Positions 1-8,773 of a stretch of DNA of 64,000 bases are shown here, one piece after another; the first letter of the stretch is position 1; every line of letters begins with the position of its first letter. Source of the DNA: Caryophanales bacterium. GTDB lineage: Bacteria; Bacillota_I; Bacilli_A; Izemoplasmatales; UBA1188. The notes beneath the pieces are model-generated. The model made no database searches. It was not told the DNA's origin and saw only the letters and a list, made by a program, of their open reading frames with translations. The stretch spans positions 19,179 through 83,178 of the forward strand of contig JACKCW010000003.1 of NCBI GenBank assembly GCA_020633845.1, written 5' to 3'. The translations under genes were made by a program, and so were the position numbers.

Positions 1-539
1 AAGGGCTGCTTCCGCTTTTCTCTTATAACTACGGAGATAAGAATAATAAACGGATCTTTAAATTATATAACGCCGGTGCTTTCTATGGTATTTTATACGG
101 AGTTATCATTTCTCTTATCATGTCTTTATTCCCGGCTTTCTTCATTAATCTGTTTGTGGAAAACGCGGAAACAGCTATTATTAGCGAGGCGGTAAGAATT
201 TCCAGATTCTACTATGCGGGCGTAATATTAATTGCGGTTAACATGAACACTTCAGCCTTATACCAGTCGACAAGACAAAAGGTGAAAGCAATCCTGCTTT
301 CAATGATGAGACAATTCCTTTTCCTTATCCCTTCAATTTATATTCTAGATGCCATCTTTATGTCAGAAGGTGTCTGGGCCGCGACGCCGGTTTCTGATTT
401 TCTCTCGGCTCTTATATCATTCTTATTCTTTATTACTACCTATATCGTCTTTAAAAAGACTGGTTATTTATCTTTAAGAGATATGAAAAACAATAAAAAA
501 AGCGAGGAAGATTTAGTTGATTGCCGAAATTATTCTTGA
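1..539 (+). CDS. MATE family efflux transporter, C-terminal part (5' end outside the window)
   Basis: The reading frame is open from base 3 and continues upstream of the window, so the real start is missing. The visible part (about 178 residues) begins with GLLPLFSYNYGDKN, which resembles the segment after a MATE half where a conserved asparagine-glycine stretch follows a helix. Several hydrophobic helices follow, then a short basic tail. MATE proteins export drugs or metabolites across the cytoplasmic membrane in exchange for Na+ or H+. The stop overlaps the start of priA by 23 bases, so the two are probably cotranscribed. The family call rests on this C-terminal half only; substrate is unknown. 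Confidence 0.75.
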   Translation, partial: GLLPLFSYNYGDKNNKRIFKLYNAGAFYGILYGVIISLIMSLFPAFFINLFVENAETAIISEAVRISRFYYAGVILIAVNMNTSALYQSTRQKVKAILLSMMRQFLFLIPSIYILDAIFMSEGVWAATPVSDFLSALISFLFFITTYIVFKKTGYLSLRDMKNNKKSEEDLVDCRNYS

Positions 540-2862
540 CCTCAAAGCCAAATCCGTCGATAAACCGTTTTCTTACCTGGTACCAAAACGGTTTTTAGAT
601 ATCGTGGAAGTGGGAGAAAGATGCTTTGTCGAATTCTCCTCTTTTAAACGGATGGGGATAATCGTCAAGTTAACTGAAGACCATGAAAACAATGAAATAA
701 AGCTTAAAGAAATTGACGACATGCTTGATATAACCCCGGTTTTATCGAAAGAGTTAATTGAAATTGCATCTTACCTTTCAAAGACCTCTTGTTATCCGAT
801 GATCTCATATCTTGAAACGATGATACCGAATGTCCTTAAAGTAAACTACTCGAAGAAGATAAGACTTTTAAATAAAGACGATTTTAAACTGGGATTAATC
901 TTCGGAAATGAAGAAGTAATCGATTATAAGAAAATTGATAAAGCCGACCTTTCTTTCATCAAAAAAGCCATTGATAATAAAGACATTGAACTGATTTATG
1001 ATTTTAAAAAGAAAGAATCGGTAAAGTACGAAAAGATAATAACTCTCGAAACTATTCCGGATAAGCTAACGGCAAGAAGAAAAGAAATCGTTGATTATTT
1101 GATTAAACATCAAAACAGTTCCGAATGGATCAAAATGAGAGACGACCTCTCTTTAAGTCCCGACACCATCAAACGGATGGTGGAACAAAATATTATTTCC
1201 GTTAAAGAAAAAGAAATCTACCGCGAGATTGAAACCATCAAACCTTTGTCCGATAAGAAGGTAGTTTTTACCGATGAACAGAATGCGGTTTTTGATACGT
1301 TAAAAGAAAATTTAAATCATCAGAATGTTTTTCTCCTTCACGGTATCACCGGAAGCGGGAAAACAGAAATCTATTTAAACTTAATCGAAGAAGTATTAAA
1401 AGAAGGAAAAGAAGCGATTGTCCTTGTCCCGGAAATATCTTTAACCCCGATGATGGTCAACCGCTTCAAATCGCGCTTTAAAGACGATGTCGCTATCTTT
1501 CATAGCGGTCTTTTAGATAATACCAGATATGACGAATGGCGAAAAGTCTTAAGAGGTGAAGTAAAGATAGCGGTAGGCGCCAGAAGCGCCGTTTTCGCGC
1601 CGTTTAAGAACCTGGGAATAATAATTATCGACGAAGAGCATGAACAGTCTTATAAACAAGATACGGCCCCTTTATACCACGCTAAAGATGTGGCGGAGAA
1701 GAGGTGCGCTCTTCATAATTGCATGTTACTCTTAGGGAGTGCGACTCCTTCGATTGAAACCTATGCCAGATGTTATAAGGGTGTGTATAATCTGGTAGAA
1801 CTTAAAAGAAGAGCGAATAATTTGGGTTTACCCAAGACTATTGTTGTCGACTTAAACGAAGAATTTAAAAAAGGAATGAAAGGAAATCTTTCATCTTTAT
1901 TAAAAGAAGAAATCGAAAAAAGACTCGAAAAGGGCGAACAATCTTTACTCCTTTTAAATAGAAGAGGATATGCCAATTATTTGATGTGCAGATCCTGCGG
2001 TAAAGTGGAACAGTGTCCTAATTGTAGCGTATCTCTCACTTACCACGAATATGATAAGACTTTAAAATGTCATTACTGTGGATATGAAAAGCACGTTAAT
2101 GATGTGTGTTCTAAATGCGGGTCCAAATATCTCCAAAAGGTGGGATCCGGAACCGAAAAACTAGAAGAAGAATTAAAGAGTTTATTTCCTATAGCTAAAA
2201 TTATCAGGATGGACAACGACACGACGAGAGGGAAAAATGCTCACGAAAAACTATTATATGATTTTGAAACGATGGGAGATATTTTAATCGGCACGCAAAT
2301 GATAGCGAAAGGTCTCGATTTTCCTAATGTCACTTTAGTCGGCGTAATTAATGCCGACCAATCGCTTCAGATACCGGATTTTAGAAGTAAAGAAACGACC
2401 TTTGAACTATTAACCCAAGTATCGGGAAGAGCGGGAAGAGGTGATAAGTCGGGACTAGTTATTGTGCAGACTTACAATAAAGATCACTACGCGATAAAAT
2501 ACGGACTTCTCCAGGATTATAAAGGATTTTTCAATGAAGAGATGAAGGTCAGAAAAATCGCTAAGTTCAGTCCTTTTTACAATATGGCCGAAATTAAAAT
2601 AAAATCTAAGGATATGAAAGAATCATATACGGAAGCTTTAAAAATAAAGAATGAATTAGAGTCGTCTTTAGAAGGCGAAGAAGTCTTAATCTTGGGTCCG
2701 ATTCCACCAACCATTTCTAAGGTAGACAGTTATTATATTTTCAATATTCTGATAAAATATAAAATAGTCGAAAAGCTGGATTTAACGCTTAAAAAAATCT
2801 ATGAAAAAAGCGTTAGTAATAATATCCTTATTTCCATAGATCGCTTTCCGACATCTTTTTAA
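517..2862 (+). CDS. priA: primosomal protein N' (replication restart helicase PriA)
   Basis: This 781-residue protein has the PriA layout and usual length. An N-terminal DNA-binding region is followed by a superfamily 2 helicase core with Walker A GITGSGKTEIY near residue 275 and the DEEH box near residue 372. A cysteine cluster of CxxC pairs lies at about residues 490-535 and binds zinc. The late motif GTQMIAKGLDFPNVTLVG follows. PriA reloads the replisome at stalled forks. The start chosen is TTG at 517, because AGGAAG lies 6-7 bases upstream and the next in-frame ATG is far inside the conserved domain. It overlaps the upstream MATE gene and is followed 9 bases later by fmt, the usual Firmicutes neighbour. 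Confidence 0.95.
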   Translation: MIAEIILDLKAKSVDKPFSYLVPKRFLDIVEVGERCFVEFSSFKRMGIIVKLTEDHENNEIKLKEIDDMLDITPVLSKELIEIASYLSKTSCYPMISYLETMIPNVLKVNYSKKIRLLNKDDFKLGLIFGNEEVIDYKKIDKADLSFIKKAIDNKDIELIYDFKKKESVKYEKIITLETIPDKLTARRKEIVDYLIKHQNSSEWIKMRDDLSLSPDTIKRMVEQNIISVKEKEIYREIETIKPLSDKKVVFTDEQNAVFDTLKENLNHQNVFLLHGITGSGKTEIYLNLIEEVLKEGKEAIVLVPEISLTPMMVNRFKSRFKDDVAIFHSGLLDNTRYDEWRKVLRGEVKIAVGARSAVFAPFKNLGIIIIDEEHEQSYKQDTAPLYHAKDVAEKRCALHNCMLLLGSATPSIETYARCYKGVYNLVELKRRANNLGLPKTIVVDLNEEFKKGMKGNLSSLLKEEIEKRLEKGEQSLLLLNRRGYANYLMCRSCGKVEQCPNCSVSLTYHEYDKTLKCHYCGYEKHVNDVCSKCGSKYLQKVGSGTEKLEEELKSLFPIAKIIRMDNDTTRGKNAHEKLLYDFETMGDILIGTQMIAKGLDFPNVTLVGVINADQSLQIPDFRSKETTFELLTQVSGRAGRGDKSGLVIVQTYNKDHYAIKYGLLQDYKGFFNEEMKVRKIAKFSPFYNMAEIKIKSKDMKESYTEALKIKNELESSLEGEEVLILGPIPPTISKVDSYYIFNILIKYKIVEKLDLTLKKIYEKSVSNNILISIDRFPTSF

Positions 2863-2871
2863 AGGAGCAAG

Positions 2872-3810
2872 ATGAATAAAAAGATAAAAATATGTTTTAT
2901 GGGCACCCCTGAGTTCGGGGCTAATGTCCTAAAAAAACTAATTGAAAACTATACGGTTGTATTAGTAGTAACGCAACCGGACAAAAAAGGAAAAAGAGGT
3001 TCTGAACTCCTCTTTAGTCCGGTAAAAGAGTTAGCTCTATCTTATGATCTTCCGATTTTTCAACCGGAAGATATCCGGAATGATTTTAATATGATGAAAG
3101 AATATGACTTTGATTTTTTAGTTACTGCGGCTTATGGTCAGTTTATTCCTTTAGACGTTTTACACCTAGCCCATTTCCTAACTCTTAACGTTCACGGATC
3201 TCTCCTCCCGAAGTACAGGGGCGGGGCCCCGATTCAGCGGGCGATTGAAGCCGGGGATAAATATTTGGGTGTAACCATTATGAGAACGATCCTTAAAATG
3301 GATGCGGGAGTAATGTTTAAACAATCGAAAATTCTTCTTGAAGATGATGATACCTTCGCTACGATGATTGAAAAGCTATCCAAAAAAGGCGCTGAAGATT
3401 TGCTTGAAGTTATTGATAAGTTTTATAGCGGCGAAGAAATAGAAGGCATTCATCAAAATGTCGATGAAATAAGTTTTGCCTATAATATCAAAAAGGAAGA
3501 ATGTCTTTTAGATTTTAATAGCGACGCTTTAACTCTTCACAATAAAATAAGAGCGTTTAATCCGAATCCTTTAACCTTCTTTAACTATAAGAGCGAAAGT
3601 TATAAGGTTTATAAAAGCGAAGTCATCGAAAATGATGATTTAGTGTCGCCCGGAACTATTATTGATAATAATAAAAAACTGGTTATAAAATGTATGAAAA
3701 ACGCTCTTTCCATTAAAGAGATACAATCCCCGGGAAAGAAAGCGATGGATATCTCTTCTTTTTTAAACGGAAAGCGGGATTTGTTTAAAATCGGGGAAAT
3801 AATTAGATAA
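2872..3810 (+). CDS. fmt: methionyl-tRNA formyltransferase
   Basis: Fmt formylates the initiator Met-tRNA using 10-formyltetrahydrofolate. The 312-residue length is typical. The N-terminal formyltransferase domain shows MGTPEFGANVL at the start, TAAYGQFIP near residue 90 and the signature NVHGSLLPKYRGGAPIQRA near residue 105, including the catalytic Asn-x-His pair. The MDAGVM segment and the C-terminal tRNA-binding domain follow. AAAGGAGC precedes the ATG. It sits directly downstream of priA, probably in the same operon, and ends at a strong hairpin terminator. Confidence 0.95.
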   Translation: MNKKIKICFMGTPEFGANVLKKLIENYTVVLVVTQPDKKGKRGSELLFSPVKELALSYDLPIFQPEDIRNDFNMMKEYDFDFLVTAAYGQFIPLDVLHLAHFLTLNVHGSLLPKYRGGAPIQRAIEAGDKYLGVTIMRTILKMDAGVMFKQSKILLEDDDTFATMIEKLSKKGAEDLLEVIDKFYSGEEIEGIHQNVDEISFAYNIKKEECLLDFNSDALTLHNKIRAFNPNPLTFFNYKSESYKVYKSEVIENDDLVSPGTIIDNNKKLVIKCMKNALSIKEIQSPGKKAMDISSFLNGKRDLFKIGEIIR

Positions 3811-3813
3811 TGT

Positions 3814-3845
3814 AAAAGGCCATGATATCCATGGCCTTTTCCTTA
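3814..3845 (+). terminator. intrinsic terminator after fmt
   Basis: A perfect 11-bp inverted repeat (arms 3814-3824 and 3830-3840, AAAAGGCCATG and its complement) with a 5-base loop is followed by a T-rich stretch. It ends the priA-fmt unit. Confidence 0.85.
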
Positions 3846-3916
3846 TTTTACTTAACCTATCTTTATTTTAATCATTTAATATGATAAAATAAAAAAGCCA
3901 AGGGAGATAAATAAAA

Positions 3917-4459
3917 ATGGATACGAAAAAAATACTATTTTCAAGAGAAGAAATGTACGAACTAAACGTTGAAAGACTGAAGTCAAGAGGAGTAACCGTT
4001 GAAGACATCGCTTTAATTGCCCAAAAACAACAGGGACGTTATACACCAAATATTGATTATACGGTCTGCTACGAAAGCGCAAGAAAAATATTGTCATACC
4101 CGGATGCTTTTCATATGATTCAACTCGGTATTGAAATTGATGAACTTGCCGAAAAAGGAATGCTATCAAGCCCGCTTCAAGAAATCATTAAATCCGATTT
4201 AGGATTATTCGGAGTCGATGAACTTTTAGGATTGGAACTAGCCGGGAATTTCGGTATCATCGGTAAAACGAATTTCGGTGAAATCGACGTCAACAAGCCG
4301 GGGATTATCAGTTTCTTAAATGAAGAAGGAAAAAAGCCGGGAGTTTGTCATACTTTCTTAGACGATATCGTCGGCGCTCTTGGAGCTTGTGCTTCAACCA
4401 GAGTAGCCCAGATATATAAAGCCAAAGACGCGCTTGATGCGGAAAAGCCAGCCAAATAG
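3917..4459 (+). CDS. pgpA: phosphatidylglycerophosphatase A family protein (YutG/PgpA type)
   Basis: The 180-residue protein matches the layout of the Firmicutes YutG/PgpA family: VTVEDIALIAQKQQG near the N-terminus, LGIEIDELAEKGML in the middle, GLFGVDELLGLE, and the conserved HTFLDDIVGA near residue 145 with paired acidic residues. PgpA-type enzymes remove phosphate from phosphatidylglycerolphosphate to give phosphatidylglycerol; the soluble YutG branch is less well characterised. AGGGAG lies 10 bases upstream of the ATG, and a TATGAT -10-like box lies at 3880. The next gene starts two bases after the stop, so they are likely coexpressed. Confidence 0.8.
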   Translation: MDTKKILFSREEMYELNVERLKSRGVTVEDIALIAQKQQGRYTPNIDYTVCYESARKILSYPDAFHMIQLGIEIDELAEKGMLSSPLQEIIKSDLGLFGVDELLGLELAGNFGIIGKTNFGEIDVNKPGIISFLNEEGKKPGVCHTFLDDIVGALGACASTRVAQIYKAKDALDAEKPAK

Positions 4460-4461
4460 TT

Positions 4462-5877
4462 ATGAATGAAAAGAATCTCGACGATTTCTTTAAAAAAGAA
4501 ATTGACGAGAAGAATGTGAAGAGGGTAAGGGAAAAGCCAAGAAAACCCATCCTTGAGAAGGGCCCGAAAAGCACTTCTTTTCGTGAATTTTTCAGAAATC
4601 GATTTAGTTTCGACGTTAACGTCGATCTAACGAATCCGACAAGTGTTCTTTATAGAAGAAACTACGTAATAAAAAACATCATTTTTCTCGCGAATTTGAT
4701 TTTTACTTTGTTTGCCTTCATCGGAATCAGTAAGTCGAATTTTATTTTGACTTTGGTTTTTTGCTTGTTAATGACGACCATCTCCCAAACTATCGCCCAG
4801 ATGAGAAAAAGAAAAACCGACGATTATTCTCATCAGACGATAATCATGTATCTCCAGTGTCTTTACGTATTCATTCTCGCGGTTATTCTTTATATTAAAG
4901 TTTGGGTTGGTTTCCGTTTAGTATCGGAAACGATGACTAATGCCGAATTCTCGGTAACCCAGGCCGCTTATCTTCTTATCTATTTCTCTTTGGTTATAAC
5001 CTCTCTTTATCAAAACCCGAAGTTGGTCAGGACAATGTTTATTTGGGCTCTTGTGGTAATGACCGTGCTTCATTGTTCTATCCTTCACCCGGAGTTATAT
5101 CAAAACGCAACTAACCTTGGTGAATTAATCCGCTATGCCTTCGTGGATAATAATGAGATTGCGATTGATATATTCTTAAGGACGATAGTGCTTCTCGCTT
5201 TCTTTGCCGCCTTATATAGTGCGGTTTCCATCACTTACTATATGAACGAACAAAGAAAGAATGAATTTAATAAAAGAAAGGGCGTTGAAACCAACTTCAT
5301 AGACGTAGTTGAAAGCGTCTTTGAAGCCGTTAAAGTTTACAATCTTTCAGCTGATGATTTAGAACAGAAGATGTCGGCGAAAAGAGTAGCGGCATCCGCT
5401 AAGGAATTATCGATAGCGATGGCCTACGACCAAGAGACCATTGAAAAGATTTATGAATTTTCCGAGGTTCACTCCGAAAAAATTAAAATGCTCGTCATTG
5501 ATGAAAAGAAGGGAACCGATGGCGAAGATATGGAACAAATAATGGAAAAGACTAAGCTCGCGACCACCATTATTAAAAGGCTCCAATTATGCAAACAAGG
5601 TGAAGATATCGTTATGGCGGTTTTTGAACATCAAATAACGGACGATTTCCGTTATAATATGACGCATACGCAGAACGATAGAATAAGCCAAATTATTCTT
5701 CTTTGTGAAATCTATGATATTTTAAGAAATGACCGAAGTTATAAAAAAGGCTTAAATCATCTAAGATCTTTAGAACTTATCAATAATGATTTCGATATCT
5801 TCTTCGATAAAGATATCGTAAGCAGATTCACGAAATATAATCACGAAATAGAAACGGCCTACGAAAAGGCTATATAA
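4462..5877 (+). CDS. membrane protein with a decayed HD-GYP-like domain
   Basis: I do not recognise this 471-residue protein as a named family. A charged N-terminus of about 65 residues is followed by five or six hydrophobic helices (roughly residues 68-255). A soluble C-terminal region follows, about residues 285-460. That region has HD-GYP-like landmarks: a segment DRISQIILLCEIYDILRNDR resembles the HD-GYP stretch around DVFDALTSDRPY, and FDIFFDKDIVSRF resembles its FDP..V..F end. The metal-binding HD and GYP residues are absent. It may be a catalytically dead signalling or scaffold domain. It starts two bases after pgpA and ends 19 bases before metK. Confidence 0.5.
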   Translation: MNEKNLDDFFKKEIDEKNVKRVREKPRKPILEKGPKSTSFREFFRNRFSFDVNVDLTNPTSVLYRRNYVIKNIIFLANLIFTLFAFIGISKSNFILTLVFCLLMTTISQTIAQMRKRKTDDYSHQTIIMYLQCLYVFILAVILYIKVWVGFRLVSETMTNAEFSVTQAAYLLIYFSLVITSLYQNPKLVRTMFIWALVVMTVLHCSILHPELYQNATNLGELIRYAFVDNNEIAIDIFLRTIVLLAFFAALYSAVSITYYMNEQRKNEFNKRKGVETNFIDVVESVFEAVKVYNLSADDLEQKMSAKRVAASAKELSIAMAYDQETIEKIYEFSEVHSEKIKMLVIDEKKGTDGEDMEQIMEKTKLATTIIKRLQLCKQGEDIVMAVFEHQITDDFRYNMTHTQNDRISQIILLCEIYDILRNDRSYKKGLNHLRSLELINNDFDIFFDKDIVSRFTKYNHEIETAYEKAI

Positions 5878-5896
5878 AAAATAATAGGAAGGAAAT

Positions 5897-7057
5897 ATGA
5901 AATTTATTTTTACAAGCGAAGCGGTGACCGAGGGTCACCCAGATAAGATTGCGGATCGGGTTGCGGACAGCATTCTCGATGCGATACTTAAAGAAGATAA
6001 GTTTGCGAGAGTTGCCTGCGAAGTTGTGACTTCAACCGGTCTTCTCTTTATCTTCGGACAAATTACCACCTCGGCTCATGTCGATTACAAAGACATAGCG
6101 AGGAACACCGTAAAAGAAATCGGTTATACCGAAGGCAACTACGGTTTTGATGCCGAAAGCATCAACATTCTTACGGCTATCGACAAACAATCTCCAGATA
6201 TCGCAATCGGGGTAGACTCGGCCGAAGGCAAGAGTTTAGGGGCAGGAGACCAAGGCATCATGTTTGGGTTTGCCACCAAAGAAACGGATATATACATGCC
6301 TCTTGGAGAAGTCTTAGCGCAAAAATTAGCTTTAAGACTGACTGAAGTAAGGAAAAAGGGAATCATCCCTTATTTACGTCCGGACGGAAAAACTCAGGTT
6401 TCGCTTGAATACGAAAACGGAAAGCCTAAAAGAATCGATACCGTGTTAGTCTCCGCTCAACATAACGAAGAAGTTAATATTGAAGATTTAAGAAAAGATA
6501 TCAAAAATGAAGTTATTTTAGAAGTAATTCCCAAAGAATTACTTGATAATAATACCAAGTTTTTAATTAACCCAACGGGAAGATTTGTGGTTGGCGGCCC
6601 CGCCGCCGATACCGGTCTTACCGGCCGAAAAAATATTGTCGATACCTATGGTGGTTATGCAAAAAACGGCGGCGGTTCCTTTAGCGGTAAAGACCCGACT
6701 AAAGTCGACAGAAGCGCCTCTTATATGCTTAGATACGTGGCTAAAAATATTGTCGCAAGTGGCTTAGCCGATAAATGCGAAATCCAAATTTCTTATGCGA
6801 TAGGAGTCTCAAAACCGGTTTCAATTGCGGTTGATACTTTTAATACATCTTTATTAACCGATGAAGAATTAGTTGATATTATCCAAGAGAACTTTGACTT
6901 AACCCCGGAAGGAATTATTGATAAGTTAGATCTTAGAAGACCGGTCTATAAAGATGTAAGCTGTTACGGTCATTTTGGTAGAGACGATCTTGATCTTTCC
7001 TGGGAAAGACTTGATATGGTTGATAAACTAGCAAAATATAATAAAAAGAACTGCTAG
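5897..7057 (+). CDS. metK: S-adenosylmethionine synthetase
   Basis: MetK makes S-adenosylmethionine from methionine and ATP in the cytoplasm. The 386-residue length is normal. Visible motifs are FTSEAVTEGHPDKIADRV at the N-terminus (methionine and ATP site), GAGDQGIMFGFA near residue 115, and GGGSFSGKDPTKVDRSASY near residue 255, which holds the conserved lysine and aspartate. A strong ribosome site (AGGAAGG) lies just upstream. No SAM riboswitch was seen in the 19-base gap before it. The last codons form part of the terminator hairpin. Confidence 0.97.
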   Translation: MKFIFTSEAVTEGHPDKIADRVADSILDAILKEDKFARVACEVVTSTGLLFIFGQITTSAHVDYKDIARNTVKEIGYTEGNYGFDAESINILTAIDKQSPDIAIGVDSAEGKSLGAGDQGIMFGFATKETDIYMPLGEVLAQKLALRLTEVRKKGIIPYLRPDGKTQVSLEYENGKPKRIDTVLVSAQHNEEVNIEDLRKDIKNEVILEVIPKELLDNNTKFLINPTGRFVVGGPAADTGLTGRKNIVDTYGGYAKNGGGSFSGKDPTKVDRSASYMLRYVAKNIVASGLADKCEIQISYAIGVSKPVSIAVDTFNTSLLTDEELVDIIQENFDLTPEGIIDKLDLRRPVYKDVSCYGHFGRDDLDLSWERLDMVDKLAKYNKKNC

Positions 7058-7073
7058 AAAAGCAGTTCTATAT
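7047..7073. terminator. terminator between convergent metK and yidD
   Basis: AGAACTGCT at 7047-7055 pairs perfectly with AGCAGTTCT at 7061-7069 around a 5-base loop. The stem contains the metK stop codon. AT-rich flanks on both sides suggest it serves both strands. Confidence 0.65.
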
Positions 7074-7309
7074 TATTTCTTCATTCCTTCTTTATCTTTA
7101 AACTTCGGGATAGGATCATACCCGCCTTTAGATAAAGGATTGCATCTAAGTATTCGCCAAATAGTAAGAATTGTCGCAACAAAAAAATTATAGTTCTCGT
7201 ATGCGTCTATCGCATAATTAGAACATGTCGGCATGAATCTGCAGGTTTTGTTTCGGTTTTTGGTCGCTTCCTGATAGTTTCTTATCAGTTTGATGGCTAG
7301 TTTATTCAT
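7073..7309 (-). CDS. yidD: membrane protein insertion efficiency factor YidD
   Basis: This 78-residue protein carries the YidD signature: C23RFMPTC29SNYA near the start, RCNPLSKGGYDPIP near residue 55, and a hydrophobic stretch between them. YidD is a small membrane-associated protein that helps YidC-dependent insertion. In many bacteria it lies near rnpA and yidC; here it stands alone between metK and an acetyltransferase. No Shine-Dalgarno sequence is visible upstream of its ATG, and a TATGAT box lies only about 16 bases away, so a very short or absent leader is possible. Confidence 0.9.
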   Translation of the reverse strand: MNKLAIKLIRNYQEATKNRNKTCRFMPTCSNYAIDAYENYNFFVATILTIWRILRCNPLSKGGYDPIPKFKDKEGMKK

Positions 7310-7313
7310 TATA

Positions 7314-7330
7314 TTATGATTTTATCATAA
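7314..7330. promoter_or_regulatory. dyad in the yidD/acetyltransferase divergent promoter region
   Basis: A perfect 7-bp dyad (TTATGAT, TTT, ATCATAA) sits in the 33-base gap between the divergent starts of yidD and the acetyltransferase. It may be a small operator or simply overlapping -10 elements. Confidence 0.3.
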
Positions 7331-7342
7331 GAAAGGATTAAT

Positions 7343-7828
7343 ATGAATAAGGTGCTTGAAAAGACTAACGATGCTGCCTTAGTCGCCCCTCTCGCCCATA
7401 AAATATGGATGGAATATTATCCTGATGTTATGGGGAGAGAATACACGATTTATGTTTTAGAGAATTATCACTCATTAAAGACAATAAAGAGCGATATCGA
7501 AAAAGGCATGATTTATTATCTCATAAAGGATTCAATAAACCCGATCGGATATTTTGCCTATATTATTGACGATAAGGGTTTATATATTTCCAAGCTTTAT
7601 CTTTTAAAAGAATATCGCGGTAAAAATATTATGGAAGATGTCTTTTCTTTATTAACTCAAGAAGCAAGATTAAAGGGAAAGAAGATTATATATCTTAATG
7701 TAAATAAACATAACGTAGCCTCAATCAAATACTACCAAAGGAAAGGTTTTTCTATTATCGAAGACGTTAATATTCCGATCGGTCCAAGTTATTCTTTTGA
7801 TGACTATATTATGGCTAAGGAGGTATAG
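7343..7828 (+). CDS. GNAT family N-acetyltransferase
   Basis: This 161-residue single-domain protein has the GNAT fold signature. The acetyl-CoA binding segment LYLLKEYRGKNIMEDVF near residue 93 resembles motif A, and LNVNKHNVASIKYYQRKGF near residue 118 resembles motif B with its conserved Asn and Tyr. GNAT enzymes transfer an acetyl group from acetyl-CoA to an amine. The substrate cannot be told from sequence. GAAAGGA lies just upstream of the ATG. The next gene begins three bases after the stop, so it probably forms an operon with the hydrolase. Confidence 0.85.
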   Translation: MNKVLEKTNDAALVAPLAHKIWMEYYPDVMGREYTIYVLENYHSLKTIKSDIEKGMIYYLIKDSINPIGYFAYIIDDKGLYISKLYLLKEYRGKNIMEDVFSLLTQEARLKGKKIIYLNVNKHNVASIKYYQRKGFSIIEDVNIPIGPSYSFDDYIMAKEV

Positions 7829-7831
7829 GAT

Positions 7832-8767
7832 ATGGAATGGTATTATATCGTATTAATCGTCATCGGAGTGCTTCTCCTTTTATGTTTTTTCATCGGCTTC
7901 CTTGTATGGAAAATGTCGATTCCAACCCCGCCTAAAGAGAAGTATGAAAATAAACCGACAACCGATCCGGAAGAAATAGCGATTAGGAATTTTTCCAAGA
8001 AAATAAAAAGCGAACTGGAAAACATGAATATGGAAGAGGTGTGGATTAAATCAAAGGACGGCCTCAACCTTCATGCCTACTATAAAGAAGCGGAAGAAAA
8101 AACTAATAAAACAATTATCAGTGTCCATGGCTGGCACGGCACCGCTTTTTCTACAGCCCCGATTTTTTCTCACTTCCTTACCGACTATAATTATAATATT
8201 CTCTTTATCGATTTAAGAAGTTACGGAAAATCTGAGGGGAAATATACTACCTATGGAGTGAAAGACTCCGAGGATTTAGTCGAATGGATTAACTACCTGA
8301 TTGATAGAAATAATAATGATGTACTAATCGCTCTTTTTGGAATATCAATGGGTGGAAATACAGTAATATCTATTTCCGATATCGTACCGAAGAATGTTAA
8401 ATGCATAATTGACGATTGCGGTTTCACAACCGCTTTCGCGGAGTTTAAACATATCTTGAATCATCAGATGCATCTGCCGACTCTCTTCCTTTATTTCGCC
8501 GAATTAATCAATAAAATGATTTGCGGATGGGGGTATCAGAAAGTCTCGGGCTTAGAAGCCCTTAAAAATTCAAAGGTGCCGGTCCTTTTCATCCATGGAG
8601 GTAAAGACACTTTTGTTCCAACTAAAATGGGAGAAGAAGCATATAGCGTCTGCGCAAGCGAAAAAGAGATGAAAATCTTTGATAACGCCAAACACGCCAG
8701 AAGTTATTTTATGAATAAAGAAGCATATAAAAATATCGTTCTCAGTTTCCTCGCGAAAAAATTATAG
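7832..8767 (+). CDS. membrane-anchored alpha/beta hydrolase (YqkD-like)
   Basis: The 311-residue protein starts with one transmembrane helix (about residues 4-28) followed by an alpha/beta hydrolase domain. VHGWHGTAF near residue 98 gives the oxyanion region, and the nucleophile elbow GISMGG has Ser172. HGGKDTFVP supplies Asp259 and NAKHARS supplies His288, so the catalytic triad looks complete. It resembles Bacillus YqkD-type hydrolases of unknown substrate. It is packed between the acetyltransferase and the methyltransferase gene with 3-6 base gaps, which suggests a single transcript running towards ackA. Confidence 0.8.
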   Translation: MEWYYIVLIVIGVLLLLCFFIGFLVWKMSIPTPPKEKYENKPTTDPEEIAIRNFSKKIKSELENMNMEEVWIKSKDGLNLHAYYKEAEEKTNKTIISVHGWHGTAFSTAPIFSHFLTDYNYNILFIDLRSYGKSEGKYTTYGVKDSEDLVEWINYLIDRNNNDVLIALFGISMGGNTVISISDIVPKNVKCIIDDCGFTTAFAEFKHILNHQMHLPTLFLYFAELINKMICGWGYQKVSGLEALKNSKVPVLFIHGGKDTFVPTKMGEEAYSVCASEKEMKIFDNAKHARSYFMNKEAYKNIVLSFLAKKL

Positions 8768-8773
8768 GATGTT

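Noticed and set aside
5878..5896. SAM riboswitch upstream of metK
   Set aside because: Only 19 bases separate metK from the preceding gene and none of the known SAM aptamer elements is present.
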